From the NCBI GenBank assembly GCA_015501585.1, contig JADNRY010000009.1, positions 248,001 to 312,000 on the forward strand: a stretch of DNA of 64,000 nt. Reading direction: 5' to 3'. Shown in pieces: positions 1 through 11,658 of the stretch. Both the position numbers and the translations under genes were made by a program. This stretch comes from Rhodocollybia butyracea (lineage: Eukaryota > Basidiomycota > Agaricomycetes > Agaricales > Omphalotaceae). Position 1 is the stretch's first letter; every line of letters begins with the position of its first letter. The notes beneath the pieces are model-generated. The model had not been told where the DNA came from. It was given only the letters and a program-made list of their open reading frames with translations, and ran no database searches.

Positions 1-683
1 ATGCCATGATTGTTTTCAAACTTTTACTGACCCCCAGCCTACAGTCTGGGCCATGAGGCCGCCACAGTGACACAGAGGAGATAGCCCAAACGAGGAAGGC
101 CTTTTTCAACTCTGCCAGGATACATCAAACGGAAATCAAAGCGACAGAATAAAGGGTTGGTATCATGTCGAAACTTGTGCAAATATTTTGTGATACTGTA
201 AGCTCCAAAGCGACTCAGTATAGGCTCATATAATGAGAAGGCCAGCCCTTTGTGCATATGAGAACATCATATTTCAGGTTTCCGGCCTTCATCACTGCGA
301 TTCAGTCTAGTATCGAGCCCTGGCTTTCAACCCGCCCCTCAGGCAACGCAATCTGTGATACCGGAGGGGGCAATGTCACTAAGTATCTCATGAAGGCCAG
401 CCGCGGACCATGTGGTCCCCACATCGAAGTTTGTTCATGAGGTAAATTTCCATCGGAAGGAATTCATTACAGGGAGGGAAAGGGATTATCATAACCGAAG
501 GAGAGGAGGGGTAGCTTTACTTGGTCAAGCACACCGCTTCTCCTCATGGGACCCCACTGTAGAGCGGATCTAAGTATTGTACTACTACTACGTCTGCTAC
601 TAGTACTACATATCTGAACTTAAAAGGTGAAAACACCTCCTGTGCGGTGCTGCAAAAAGTGAGAACAAGTTTTTTCCAGATAG
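1..683. repeat. Intergenic DNA with a dispersed-repeat remnant
   Basis: No gene is supportable in this stretch. Around positions 543-610 it holds the string GGGACCCCACTGTAGAGCGG, followed by TACTACTAC-type trinucleotides. A close copy with the same order lies at about 42055-42112, and the related left half recurs near 41998-42040 and 50187-50225. This looks like a fragment of a dispersed element, but I see no terminal repeats or coding capacity. Confidence 0.45.
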
Positions 684-763
684 TTCCAATGCGGGGAATC
701 GAACCCCGGGCTGCTGTGTATCAGACTGAAAGACAGCAATGTTAGCCACTACACCACATTGGA
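684..763 (-). tRNA. tRNA-Glu (anticodon TTC) with an 8-nt intron
   Basis: Read on the minus strand, the acceptor strands TCCAATG and CATTGGA pair perfectly. The T-arm reads CGGGG-TTCGATT-CCCCG. The anticodon arm pairs GCTGT with ACAGC around the loop CTTTCAC. An 8-nt intron, GTCTGATA, sits one base 3' of the anticodon, at the canonical position. The length without the intron is 72 nt. The anticodon TTC decodes glutamate. Confidence 0.93.
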
Positions 764-893
764 ATTCTTTAATTCCAATCTTGATTCGTTATGAGTATTA
801 TCCATGACTGACTTCGTCGTTTCAGGAACTCAACTGGCTGCTTCCCTTGAGGGACCACTTTCAGCTGGCAAATGCCGCTGACTGGACCATGTA

Positions 894-914
894 ATATCAT
901 ATCATATCATATCT
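894..914. repeat. Short ATCAT tandem repeat
   Basis: About four units of a TATCA/ATCAT pentamer lie just beyond the stop codon of the phosphoesterase gene, in its probable 3' UTR. It is a simple repeat with no evident function. Confidence 0.6.
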
Positions 915-931
915 TCACGAAACTCGTAACT

Positions 932-2128
932 TTAATCGAGCATATCAACAACAACAGCTCTAAAACCAGGCCCACCAAACTGCCTGGTCATGTACTCCTG
1001 CTTCCGCTGGCCCATAGGCCAGTTCGCTGCGTTCACGAACACAGTAACCTCGTCACTATCAACTGCCTCAGGCAACTCAATATCTTGCGCTGCAAGTGTT
1101 GAATTTTGAACGTCCCTGATATTTCCTTTAGACCACGAGTGAATATGAGCACCGTGGGCTTCGTGAATGTGTCCAAAGAGATGGAGACGAGGTCGAAGTC
1201 GCGGTAAAGCATCAATAAGGGCGAGACAGCCAGGAAGGTCGCCTCGGACTGTTCGATCAAAGACACCACGAGGTGGACCATGAGTGAGTCTGAAAACCGC
1301 ACGTGAAGATGATCGGAGAATGAGAAAGGATGAAGAGACGAACAGTATGTCGGATTTTGGGAATTTAGCCACCAGTGCTGTCGGATCATATTGAGGAGGA
1401 CTTGGTTAAGAAGAAGGCGCACTCACCAGGTCCTTCAGCGGCGCTGTATCCAAAAGCCCAGTTTAGATACTCGGGTGACCACTGAGGAAATAGTGTTATC
1501 ATTTACACGATCTTCGATAGGCGGAATCGAACGTACCGGGGATCCATAGACTGACCACGTTCTTCCCCCTTCTGTTGTCTGAAAAGAATGGAGTTCGTCT
1601 TGAAGATAAACGACATTAGCCTTTTGTGCTTTCTTCCCTTTCAACAATTCTACGATGGGACCAAGATCCTGAATGATTGAATGATTATAACTCCAACACA
1701 TGAACATCCACGTTATACGTACATACCTGGGGCGCAGAATGGCCATATCCCGACCATCTAGCGTGGTTCTGCTTGTACCATTCGGCATGTAATGGCAAGT
1801 CATGGTTTCCAGCGATGATTCTGCGAGAGTATTAGCACTGAGGGAGGAAGACGATCGTCCGAGCAGACATTTTGAGTTTATGTGGTAGTCCGCAGATCCA
1901 GTCCATTGTTTGTTCGAATTCAGCAAGGGTACCAGTATTAGTAAGATCTCCGCTGTGCAAGAGAACGTCTCCATCTGGGACAGGAAAACGTCTGGAATGT
2001 GTGTCACTGACGCATACAAAACGCGTGTAGCCAGAGGAAACAGAGGGGACGTTTAGAGGGTCATCATATTCAAGATGTACGATTTCTCTGTCTTTAGCAG
2101 AGCGCAGAGTAACTTGAGGAGCATCCAT
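932..2128 (-). CDS. Calcineurin-like metallophosphoesterase (MPPED-type)
   Basis: The model has six exons: complement(932-1289, 1344-1377, 1427-1481, 1537-1668, 1727-1820, 1869-2128), giving 310 aa. All motifs of the calcineurin-like phosphoesterase fold occur in order: SDTH (D42, H44), HSGDL (D61), IAGNHD (N92, H93), LTHGPPRG and LFGHIHE. These residues normally bind two metals that hydrolyse phosphoesters. The spacing and the GSPWSPEYLNWAFGYSA segment resemble MPPED/UPF0046-type cytosolic phosphodiesterases; the substrate cannot be told. There is no signal peptide. The start was placed at the ATG just upstream of the domain, because the longer open frame reaches into probable UTR. It is divergent from the GH30 gene. 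Confidence 0.88.
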
Positions 2129-2900
2129 GGGCGCTTGTGCACGTGGCTTGTGAGGAAATGACGATAATTGATTACATAACTTTAGATAAGATAGCAATAC
2201 ACCATTGTCCCATTGCAGCCATTGTCCCATTGTCCTCCAATGCCATTGTTGTACATGTTTGGCTTCTGGGTTATTTGTTTTCCATGCGCCATTGTTTGAG
2301 CCAGCATATGCTGAAACAGAACAGAAACGCACTGGTTTGTTGCAGGAATTTTGTTTTTGCCTTTTTGTTTCTGTTTGATACTGCTCCTTTTGGCCAGCTT
2401 TGCTGTGTTCGAGTCGGATTAAGCCTTCTTGGGGTCTGGTCTGTTACTCGTAGATGGAGATGGAGGTAGAATTTTGCTCTGATGTTTTGTATACATGTTA
2501 TCTGTAGATACTTTCGATACGAGTTTTGCATTTGTATGAGCATCACCTGAGCCAACTAATGTAGCGCAGTCAATAGAAAGCCTGTTTACTTGCATATCAC
2601 TGATTAGACTAGACCATTTAGAGCAACTACGAGCAACTCCGAATCGTGGGCTATCAGCTGCAGGGGAGTAAGTATAAGGCACTGGCACGGAAGCGGATCC
2701 GCCCATACCCGGGAACAATGAAATTGATCGAGCCCGAATTTGTATAAAGGTCGGATTTTTTCCGCAAAGTCTTTGCGCGCCCGTTCCCACTCGCTCCCCC
2801 TCGTTTTCATCTCTAGGCCGGTCCTACCCACAACTCCCTAGTTTCTCGCTTGATATCCACTTTCTTTTGAAATCCGCTCATCCTATATCTACGAGACGAC
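2129..2900. promoter_or_regulatory. Divergent intergenic region between phosphoesterase and GH30 genes
   Basis: These 772 bp separate two divergently transcribed genes and must contain both promoters. Pyrimidine-rich sequence precedes the GH30 start. I see no convincing additional gene; the open frames here are short and lack family motifs. Confidence 0.4.
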
Positions 2901-4940
2901 ATGTTCAACTACCAGTCAACCCTCTTTTATGCCCTCGTCGTGTGCATTTTCGGTTGGATTCAACCCGGACTAGGACAAGACATTAGTGGAATCGTGAGCT
3001 TGTCTCTTTCATATTTCTTCCCAAAGAAAACTCAACCTTTTCATTGTCAGGTCACGACATTGGACCAGAATCAGCTCATCCAGCCCATCGATAGTTCTTC
3101 CCTCAAATTTGCTCCCGGAAATGGTAATGCCGATATCTCCATCGACGAGACAACGGTTTATCAGCAAATAGAAGGATTTGGAGGCTCCATTAGTATGCCA
3201 CAAGCCAACCATCATACGTCTTTTAACTAACTTGCCTCCAGCGGACTCTGCTGCTCTGGCTATGTACAATCTCAAGGTTCGCACTCATTTCCGAACGTGT
3301 CTACGCGTATTAAACTACTTCTGAATAGAATGCCAACTCCACAATGTACGACCAGTTCTTGCAGGCTGCCTTTACGCCCCAAGGCGCCGCGTTGAATTAT
3401 CTACGCGTTCCCATTGGTTCTTCCGATTTCTCGTCCGATGGTGCGTCCTCACTGCTTTTTAAATTAACTCAAATACTGAATCGCGGTTATAGTTTACACT
3501 TTCGACGACAAACGCGGCGATACTTCCTTTACGTCCTTCAATATCAGTAAAGCTCCATCGTACCTCTTCTCCGTGCTGGCGGATATTAAGAAGGTCAACC
3601 CGAACGCGAAGGTCAGTTTAGCTTATTTCTAACTTTGGTTCAACACGCTCAACCTCTCATCAGATTCACATTCTTCCTTGGTCTCCGGTCAGTGCACCTG
3701 TAATTCAGTGTTTGTACACATGTCTGACGCGTCTTGCAGCCTGCTTGGATGAAAACAACTGATACTTTAAATGGAGGTTCCCTGAAAAGCGAAATGGTCA
3801 GCATATGTGAGTGTATTGTCACATATAGGTGTTTTTTTGAGCCACACTGATTTTCACGATAGATCATACGTACCTGTTAAAGGCTGTACAAGGATTCAAC
3901 AACATGAGCCTTCCTGTTCATGCAATTTCGATCCAGGTTAGATTCGTTTGCTTTACCGTTTCTAGCATGTTTTAACATTATCTACAGAACGAGCCGGAAA
4001 ACAGCAACCCTACCTATCCCAGTTGCAACATCCCCGCCGATCAACAGGCAACTATTGCTAAATCGTTACGCGCAGAGCTCAACAACAACAATCTTTCTAG
4101 CGTCAAGATCATTGGCTATGAGCATAATTGGGATGGTGCTGGGTCATACGCTGTGCCCATGGTTAGCGACTCCGATAACGATTCCTCGGACAACAACGAC
4201 AACGACTCCGCGCAAACATTTGCAGGTGTCTCCTTCCACTGCTACGCTGGGGTCCCTGACGATACCACTCAATTCTCCTCTAAATTCCCGGCTGTACCAA
4301 TGTATCAAACCGAATGCGCTGGTACTCCTGGATCAGATTGGGGGACTGATGTCCAGTGGTATGTCCAGAATCTGTGGACGACACCGAACACTGTGTCTGG
4401 CTTGATGTGGATCTTTGCTTCAGAAGACAACGGAAAAGCCCCGTACCCTGGCTCAGACAGTTGTGGGAATGGTTGTCGTGGAATGACAACCGTCACAACG
4501 AGCAGCATCACCCTCAATCAGGAGTACTATTCTATGGCGCACTATGCTCGGGCATTCACCTCGGACGACGGAAGCACCATTGGACAAAGGATTGCGGCTA
4601 CTGGCGGATCAGGCCTTAACGTGGCTGCGTATGCTGTTGGAAACAAGTATTCACTCGTGGTGCTAAATCGTACGTTGCTACTGGACACTATTTTCCAATT
4701 GTTCTGACTTGTCCATCTTTTTCTAGCGGACTCCGAGGTCGAACAAACCATATCATTCCAAGGGAACCAGGTAAGCCTACTGTTCTCGTCCATTGTCCTG
4801 GAAGTCAACTCCTTTACTCTCTCTAGGTCAGCTATAAGTTCCCAACGGGATTAACGACGTTGTGGTGGACTGGATCCACCTCAACAACGACATCCTCGAA
4901 ACGACGACTCCATAGAAAGAGAAGACCTTTTACCATATAA
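2901..4940 (+). CDS. Secreted glycoside hydrolase family 30 (endo-beta-1,6-glucanase type)
   Basis: Eleven exons (2901-2993, 3051-3192, 3242-3276, 3329-3440, 3493-3611, 3664-3687, 3740-3806, 3863-3936, 3988-4669, 4727-4770, 4827-4940) encode 501 aa. A hydrophobic N-terminus ending near G25/Q26 is a clear signal peptide. The acid/base glutamate is E224 in SIQNEPEN and the nucleophile is E331 in MYQTECAG; both are family signatures. The segments EGFGGS, LRVPIGSSDFS and ILPWSPPAWMKT also fit GH30, most like subfamily 3, which cleaves beta-1,6-glucan in fungal walls. Between about residues 281 and 300 lies an Asp/Ser/Asn-rich insert, and the C-terminus is basic. Likely roles are wall remodelling or mycoparasitism; the substrate is inferred from the family. 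Confidence 0.92.
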
Positions 4941-5146
4941 TGAACATTATTGAAGACCTAACGAGTTATACAACATCTTAATGAGGTCCAGGAGATCATT
5001 ATATTTATCATATATGTATATAGCGCTAGTCGCTAGGCGTATCAGTAGGAACAGGGCCCCAGAATGAAAACTTTTGATAGGTTTTCAAGTATAAAACTCC
5101 ACTTGATCGATTTCCTTTGCCAGCTAGAAAAGCAACGACTAACAGA

Positions 5147-6961
5147 TCAACTCTCTTCATCGTTGTCATTGTCGTCGTCATTATTGTCGTCCTCTTGTAA
5201 TGTCATGAGATCATTCAGACTATACCAGAAGATCATTAACACCGGGCAAGAGTTGAAAAACGATATGCTTACCATCGTACAAATGGCCGCACAACTGTGC
5301 AAACTTCCCCCAATTTAGTTTTGAACTCGGGGTCAAGCACTTCAGAGTCTTTGAACCTATGGGGAGACACACTGTGAGACACGAAAACATTCTTCTGTGT
5401 CCGAGGTGAACTTACCGATGAATCACTGCCCAAGAGCGACATTTCAAAAGATCGATATCCCTGGGGAAAATCAGGATATCAAGATTGCCAAGCAGGCAAA
5501 AAGACCTACTTGTGGTCTTTGGCAAAACCTTTCGGGGCCACTTTCAACTCGTCTTCTCCACCAAATACGCTACTTCGTCCTCCGTTTTTATTCGGCTTGG
5601 GTTGACCAAACAGTTTGACGAATGCGGGTTCCGAGATTACTTGTCGCAGGCGGTCAGATGAGCGGGCAATGTTAGATCTTGGAATGCGCTCGTCAGTTGG
5701 GAACGAGACGCACAATATAATATTAACATGGCTCACCGGATGGTAGCTATCTCGTTTTTGCCTGGACACCATGTACCTGCTGCAAGCAGACTCTCGCCAC
5801 CTGAGGCGACTTCAATTAAATGATCGTTAGCGGATTCCTTGCAAAGATAAATGTCGGCTCACTAGACCTAATCCCACGGTATGAACACCATGTCAGACTG
5901 AGAAAAAGAGGAAGACGCGCTCACAAGTAGTCTACAAAACTAGGTCACCAAAACGAAGACGAAAATTCGAAAGGAAACTCACAATGTGCGAAGATTCCCT
6001 TCCGACCACTCCGCGAAAAGCTGGCAGTAAGATTCTTTTTATATGGCGTCTTGTCATTACTGAAGCGAATCTTGTTTGTGTATACTGGTCAGCCCCTGAC
6101 AACCTGAGGATAATCGTCCTTACATCACGATATATACGATGAATTACGTCCTTGGGTGGCAGAGAAGGGATATGAGGGTCGACTTCGACGAGGACCTCAG
6201 TAAACGATTCCACAAAATCTTTGAACTCTTGTTCGGCGAGGCGATAGACGGGTTCTAGGCAGAATGAGATCCTGTAGAAGGATGACAGATGGATGAACTA
6301 TTACCGTGTAATTTAAACCTAGCCTCAGGTGTCAAACAGAACGAATAAATCCTCTGAATGGCGATAACGTACCATTCTCGGTCGTTGCAGTCCGGGTCAG
6401 TCAGCTTTTGTAAAAAGTCGAACGTATTCTTGGAGATTTGACCAGGGGGAACTGCCGATGAGGTTAACATAGTGGAAAGCGTTCGAATCCTCAATAAAGA
6501 CACATGCCTCTACCAGTCTTCGGAGCTTGGACGATGACTCCAGCGACCTGCTGTCCATCCTTCAACTCAAAATCTTCTTCCTCGTCTGCATCGCTAGTCT
6601 TCCGGCGTTTCTTACGGGGAGATGGAGTCTTGCTTTGCGTTCCTGCACCACTCGCTCGTTTCCTCTTAGGTTCCTGAGGTTCCTCCTCATCCTCCTCGCC
6701 TTCGTCCGCATCAAACTCTGAATCTTCATCTAACGCGTCACTATCGTAGTCTTTAGCTGTCTTTCGACGTGTAGCTCTTCTCATTTGTTTTGATTTGGAA
6801 CTTTCTTCCTGTTCTTCATCGTTATTTTTCGACACTCCTCGTTCGTCGTCGTCGGTTTCAGGTGATGCTTTTCGCTTTTTTCCGCCGGATGAACTCTTTG
6901 GAGCACGTTTCTGAGGAGTATCTGGATTGGCAGCATTCGAGCGCGTACGCGTTCTGGCCAT
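5147..6961 (-). CDS. DUF2461 (TIGR02453-like) protein with acidic nuclear-type N-terminus
   Basis: Twelve exons give 404 aa: complement(5147-5219, 5273-5356, 5416-5460, 5510-5677, 5737-5809, 5863-5867, 5925-5931, 5983-6070, 6124-6254, 6305-6318, 6373-6451, 6514-6961). Residues 1-149 are a charged, low-complexity region with basic clusters (KRK, RKKRRK) and long acidic runs, typical of nuclear proteins. From about residue 150 the DUF2461 domain is complete, including FSNDKTPYKKN, SGGESLLAAG and the CPGKNE segment. The C-terminus is a second acidic tail rich in Asp and Asn. The biochemical function of DUF2461 is unknown. Exons of 7, 5 and 14 nt are needed to rebuild the conserved core. An in-frame ATG lies 30 bp upstream, but I prefer MARTR. 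Confidence 0.88.
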
Positions 6962-7146
6962 AGTAAGGAGAAGGAGAAAGAGAAGGGGCAAATTTCAGGA
7001 TGATATGATATATCTCGATCAGGTGCCAAATTGACGTGACCATGACTCATTCAAAGCGTCATTTTTTGTACGGCGATCTCACCCTCTCGTACAGTCAGCG
7101 TTTCTATCAAGGTTGGTGAGATCAGGACATAAACTACATCTTTTAG

Positions 7147-7940
7147 TTAGATCGCGCTACGAAGTTTAGGGCAGCCACGCTTTTCTTCCACTTCGTCGGC
7201 TTCACCACCATACCGAAGTACACCATCCTGGCCGACCTCGACCTTTGGTGGATTTCGAAAGTGAGTTTTATCGAGGTACTCTGGGCTGATGTCCAATGAA
7301 GCCAGTTCAGGAAGAGACGATGGCGAACGTAGACGGCCATTCTCTACGTCTTCGATGCGGTAGTAAGAAATTAAATGTTGGGCTACTCCACCGATGCTCA
7401 AGGAGAACGTCTAGGAATGCAGTCGTGAATAAAAGTACAAGCGAATCAGATTTTATAACGTACCTTTTTCATAAGCCCACCAGACTTAAACTTGTCGCTA
7501 TTGGTCACTAACGATCGTTCGTGAAGTTTATCAACCCCCAGCTGTTTAGTTGATTCGGTTTTGGGGCGACTAAGAGAATGATTTTCTGGCGATTGAGAGG
7601 CATTCGCATCGGCAGAATCGTCAGGCCCAGTGCCTTTGGGTCCTGGGCCCCGTTTCCCGGTTTCTCGATAGAGCAAGAAATTGCCGAGAATTCGACTTGG
7701 ACTCCAGAAGAAGCCATCTGTCCAGCGTTTTATGCCGCTTTCGTCCTCGTCAAAGACGAAGACCGAGCCAGAAGTGATCAATTTCCTCTCAGAATCTACG
7801 AGGCGTCTTCTGACGCGAGGAATGAGGCCTCTACGAGCAGCCTCAAGGATCAGAAGAGCATCCTGTGTAGTCTCTATCCAGCTAGTCCAAGGCGGTTCAT
7901 CCCATGTAGTGGCCGAAGACTGCTGAGAAGCCGAGGACAT
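7147..7940 (-). CDS. Gti1/Pac2 family (WOPR-domain) transcription factor
   Basis: Two exons, complement(7147-7410, 7464-7940), encode 246 aa. The first half matches the WOPR N-box: an ALLILEAARRGLIPRV segment, then SGSVFVFDE, ESGIKRWTDG and WSPSRILGNFLLYRE. The second box starts after the intron with TFSLSIGGVAQHLISYY, the usual position. WOPR proteins (Wor1, Ryp1, Gti1, Pac2) bind DNA and control morphology, conidiation or secondary metabolism. This copy is short, because the long low-complexity C-terminal tail of many homologues is missing. In-frame stop codons lie directly upstream, so the start is fixed. It begins only 24 bp after the stop of the next gene upstream. Confidence 0.92.
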
Positions 7941-7964
7941 GATAGGGTGTAAGCCGCCTGTTCA

Positions 7965-9982
7965 TCATCGATAAAAAAGGTTATCCTTGAGTCTGTGGCG
8001 GAACGCAATACCGCTCAAATAAAAATCCCTCAAATCGGGGTTCAAATCATCTTGAGGCGAACTTGGGGGCGGTTGTGGGTTGGATGTAGATAGAGCTTCA
8101 GTTGACGGAATCATAGAAGATACTGGGGTCGGCGACAGCTTAGACAGCGTTGTTATTTCTTCAGCATTCTTTCCGTGCTCGACTCGACGGTTGATACATG
8201 CATAAGCTAGTTCCAGCTGAAATTAGCCAACCAACAGGGTATATTTAATCACATACTTACACTTGTATTTTACGAGTTCAAAATCTTTACAGATGCGGCA
8301 TATTAACTCCCGGTCTTCTGGCATCTGTGTATCAGCCTGAGATAATCAGTAGATGACCATCTAGCACTTTCAAAAAGATTCCTGGCAACCGCAACAATAA
8401 TTCAGTTTGACCTTTGGCGCTGCATCCAATTGAATTTTGTTTTGAACGTTTTCATTGCAAATGGAAACATGGTCAATCATTATCATTCGGTGCACCGAGA
8501 ATTTCATAGACGCTTGTCACTCACCTCTTCAATGACAGAGGCCCAGTCATCATCATGGGTAATCGCAACATCGATCTCCTCATTCTTATTCGGACAATTA
8601 GAAAAACGCAAGCCTGGAAAACGCGATCCATACCTCGTATAAAAGTCCGTGGGTTAATCGCGTCAGGGGGTGGTGTGCCTTCGTGGCAGTCGCAGTGGGT
8701 GAGTATGTGCGATCCAGTCCTGTGTTTGAGGTAACATGCCTGGTATTTTGCGGGAGGATCAAAGTTTGGGGTTTCGTTGCCGGAACCAGGGTCCTCTGCT
8801 GGCCGGCGTGTCTGGAAGGTGGTAGACGTGTTTGAAGGCACTCTTGGAGCCAGTTTGTACCGCCGTTCCATTTTCGCGTGCCCAGTTCCCTTTGGTTTTG
8901 GCAACAACTCATCCACTTCCAGATTAGATGTGTATGTCACCTTGACCGGAAGACCAGGGATGAACGGCCGGGCTCTAATAGCAATCTTGAAACCACGTAG
9001 AAACACACATCCAGATTCATTTTTGAAGATATTGTCTGCATCACTCGATGAGAATGCGGATGAACAAGTGCTGAACAAATATTCAGGGGCTCCTGGAACT
9101 CTAGGCTCGCAAGGCATAAATTCTAGAGACACCTCGCGAGGATTTGCGTTAGTAAAGGAGGCCACGCCCCATGCGCGAGCTTTGTCGCAGCCCGTGACAA
9201 GATAGAGGGATCCGCTATGTACTCCACGAGCCAATGGTCCATTGACATGGGCATACCAAGTCCGTGCACTTTCTGCGGCATATTCGTAGAACTTGGTATA
9301 TTGATGATGGTCAATCTTACTACCTCCCTCTGGGAGGATAAGCAAAGCACCATCGGGTACTGAGGACTGGAAAGAAAGCCCTGCACCAACTTTTTCGTGC
9401 ACTCCTCTAGCGATGCAATCAATTTGGTAGTACCATGTAAAGTAATGACGTACGGAATTTGAGGGTGTCCAGGAAGGTTTGACATTCTGGATTTAAAAAT
9501 ACGAATGTCGCTAGCAATACAAGAGCCTGGCTCATAATCATGAGCAGACCCTGTGATATCGGTATCACTGATTTTCAGCTGCTTGAAACCGTCGGGCACT
9601 CTTCCGATATTGACAGGATGATCCGCAGGAAGACACCCATTAAAGAGATAATCAAACCCTCCAGAATCGTTCAAAATTCCGACATCCCCGATGCGGACTC
9701 CGATTCGTTTGTATTCCTCGGGTAGGTACTCGTCTGGTTTTGGTTTCCACAGAGGATATCTTTCTTTCGCGGGAGTAGAAGTCGAGCATACAACTCACTC
9801 TCGACCAAAGAAGCAATCACATCCCGCACGTTCCTCATCTGACTGTCTGAGGCAGGATTTACAGGGGATGTTGTCGAAGAGATTGAAAATGGCTCGGGAA
9901 GAGGAAAGCTTGGCGGACTTGTAGCATTGGGGGCAACGAAGACACTGTTTGATATACCGAATTGTGAGGCACTTGAGAACAT
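7965..9982 (-). CDS. Conserved agaricomycete protein of unknown function, frame broken twice
   Basis: The product contains segments I recognise from a lineage-specific agaricomycete family of unknown function: YPLWKPKPDEYLPEEYKR, GVRIGDVGIL, PDGALLILPEGG, VNGPLARGVHSGSLYLVTG and IDVAITHDDDW. No enzymatic motif is visible. Translation from MFSSASQ at 9982 (another in-frame ATG lies at 9997) proceeds to LLLPRK, where the frame must shift by one base near 9757-9770 to continue. A second one-base shift is needed near 8635-8655, before RFPGLRFSNC. Three introns further 3' restore an open frame to the stop at 7965-7967, but the middle one, about 190 nt, is uncertain. This is either a recent pseudogene or a gene with two assembly errors. 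Confidence 0.6.
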
Positions 9983-10409
9983 CCTGTGCGTTAACATTGA
10001 GAGGATCTAATCGGGATAATGAAAAATACGAGACGTACTGGGATGCAGCTGTTGTTGAAGCCGCTGTAGAAGCAATGCTGCAATGTAATGAACGGGGGGA
10101 GAAAGTACTGCGCTGTCAGTTCACAGCGCGGTACATATATGAGGTTTGAGCGTTAATCAAATCTGTTGATCTAGCAACCGATGTACCCAAAAACATCCTT
10201 CGACCAAATCACTTTCACAGCCTTATTGATGAGTTGAAACATTCACCGCTGACGAATGATACTCAGGGAGTAAAAGATCATCAGAATTGGGTACATAGAT
10301 GGACAAGCCGAAGATAGTAAGATAGTAAATAAAACCGGCGATGCAGTGGCAAGAAATACGCAAACATGCTTCTAATTCCAATGCTCATAACTTGTCCTTA
10401 TTCTGATCC
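9983..10409. other. Intergenic, no gene seen
   Basis: This stretch lies between the 3' end of the first repeat-array gene and the start of the preceding conserved gene. It contains no open frame with family motifs or proper splice structure. Confidence 0.4.
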
Positions 10410-11658
10410 TTATTGATAAATGGTTTGTTCTCCACCAACAGCGGCCATAGCTCCTGGTTCCATTGCAACTCCCTCGCCAAATTCGAACTGGGAAGCGTTT
10501 GCGAGAACGTTAGGCCCATAGATATTGACGGGCCTTCTGTCAACAGCTCCCATTCGAGCATAGTCGAGAGATCTCCCCCGACCGTGACGTCGAGGAACAG
10601 AAGAGCGACGAGGGTCTGTAATGTAAAACTCGTGAACAAACATATAGACAGATGGATCACTTGCATACCTTGAAAGCCATAATCAGCAAGCTGGCTATGA
10701 TTTATCGGCGGTGGGGGAAGTACAGCGTATGTTTCCACGGCGTAGGCACTTCGGGATTGCTCCAAAAAAGCTGTTTGGGAATTATTTGAGCTACGAAGTA
10801 TCTGATGCCATGGAAAGCAAGATCAACCTTGGTGTGGGTCCTGAATCCTTCGTGAACTAGCAGCCCTATTCCGTATTGCCAACTGATGTCGCTGAAAGGC
10901 TTCTATTCGAGTCTCCTGAATAGCTTCTGCATAGGAAGCGCCAGCTGGACGATTTACTATTCAGAATATTCGTTAGCTCAATGGACAGCTGTGAGTGGCG
11001 GGAGCGTACCTGTTATATTTTGGTTCTGACCCGCCGTTGTGAAGTTCCCCCCACCCTGAAAACCGCCAGCTGAGTGATTCACTGCATAAGTAGAAAATAT
11101 TAGAAACTCGATAGTTAGCTCAGAACGGTACAGCAAATCAAGGATGTACTAGTTATATTCTGATCGCCACCGGCCAGTGGGAATGACCCGTTATTGATCA
11201 CGAAACCACTAGCATAGGCGAAAGAACTGGCTCCATTGACGTTCACTGCAGCCGGTTCTTGTGGAACAGGCTCCTCTAATAATTGTTTCAAAACATCTAG
11301 GCCAACTAGAGCAGATGTTATGGAGATTCAACACGAGCAAGGCGAACAACTCACTATCATAGGATACAAGCAGGTTAAGCATCTCCCTCTGCTCGAAGGT
11401 GATAGTAACGGTTACATCGTCTACAATTGGCGAGTTTAGAATTGGGACTCCCAAATATGCAACAAATATACAAACTTACCATTTCCGTTTCCAGTATCTT
11501 CTTCACGCATCAACTCTTGTTCATTTTCATTTTCATCCCGAAGAATAAGCTGGCTAGAGAACTCTAAGTACCGGCAGAGCGAAGTGGAATCAAACTTACT
11601 CTTGGCTTGGAGAGTCCATGTACGCTTCATCAAAGGATAATTGCGGTTCTAAAGACAT
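10410..11658 (-). CDS. Glycine-rich repeat protein of the array, copy 1 (three repeats)
   Basis: Eight exons, complement(10410-10615, 10669-10770, 10828-10956, 11010-11081, 11150-11305, 11355-11420, 11480-11553, 11600-11658), encode 287 aa. Three copies of a short repeat are seen. Repeat 1 (about residues 92-118) contains FAYASGFVINNGSF and AGGDQNIT. Repeat 2 (about 121-142) contains GGFQGGGNFTTAG and NQNIT. Repeat 3 (about 253-287) contains PNVLANASQF and PGAMAAVGGEQTIY and ends the protein. Between repeats 2 and 3 lies a charged helical stretch. There is no signal peptide, membrane segment or enzymatic motif. All introns except the first are phase 1. The function is unknown; the gene opens a same-strand array of related genes. 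Confidence 0.85.

Noticed and set aside
8598..8680. A 20-nt intron in the conserved agaricomycete gene
   Set aside because: It would restore frame, but 20 nt is far below any intron supported here; a single missing base explains the data more simply.
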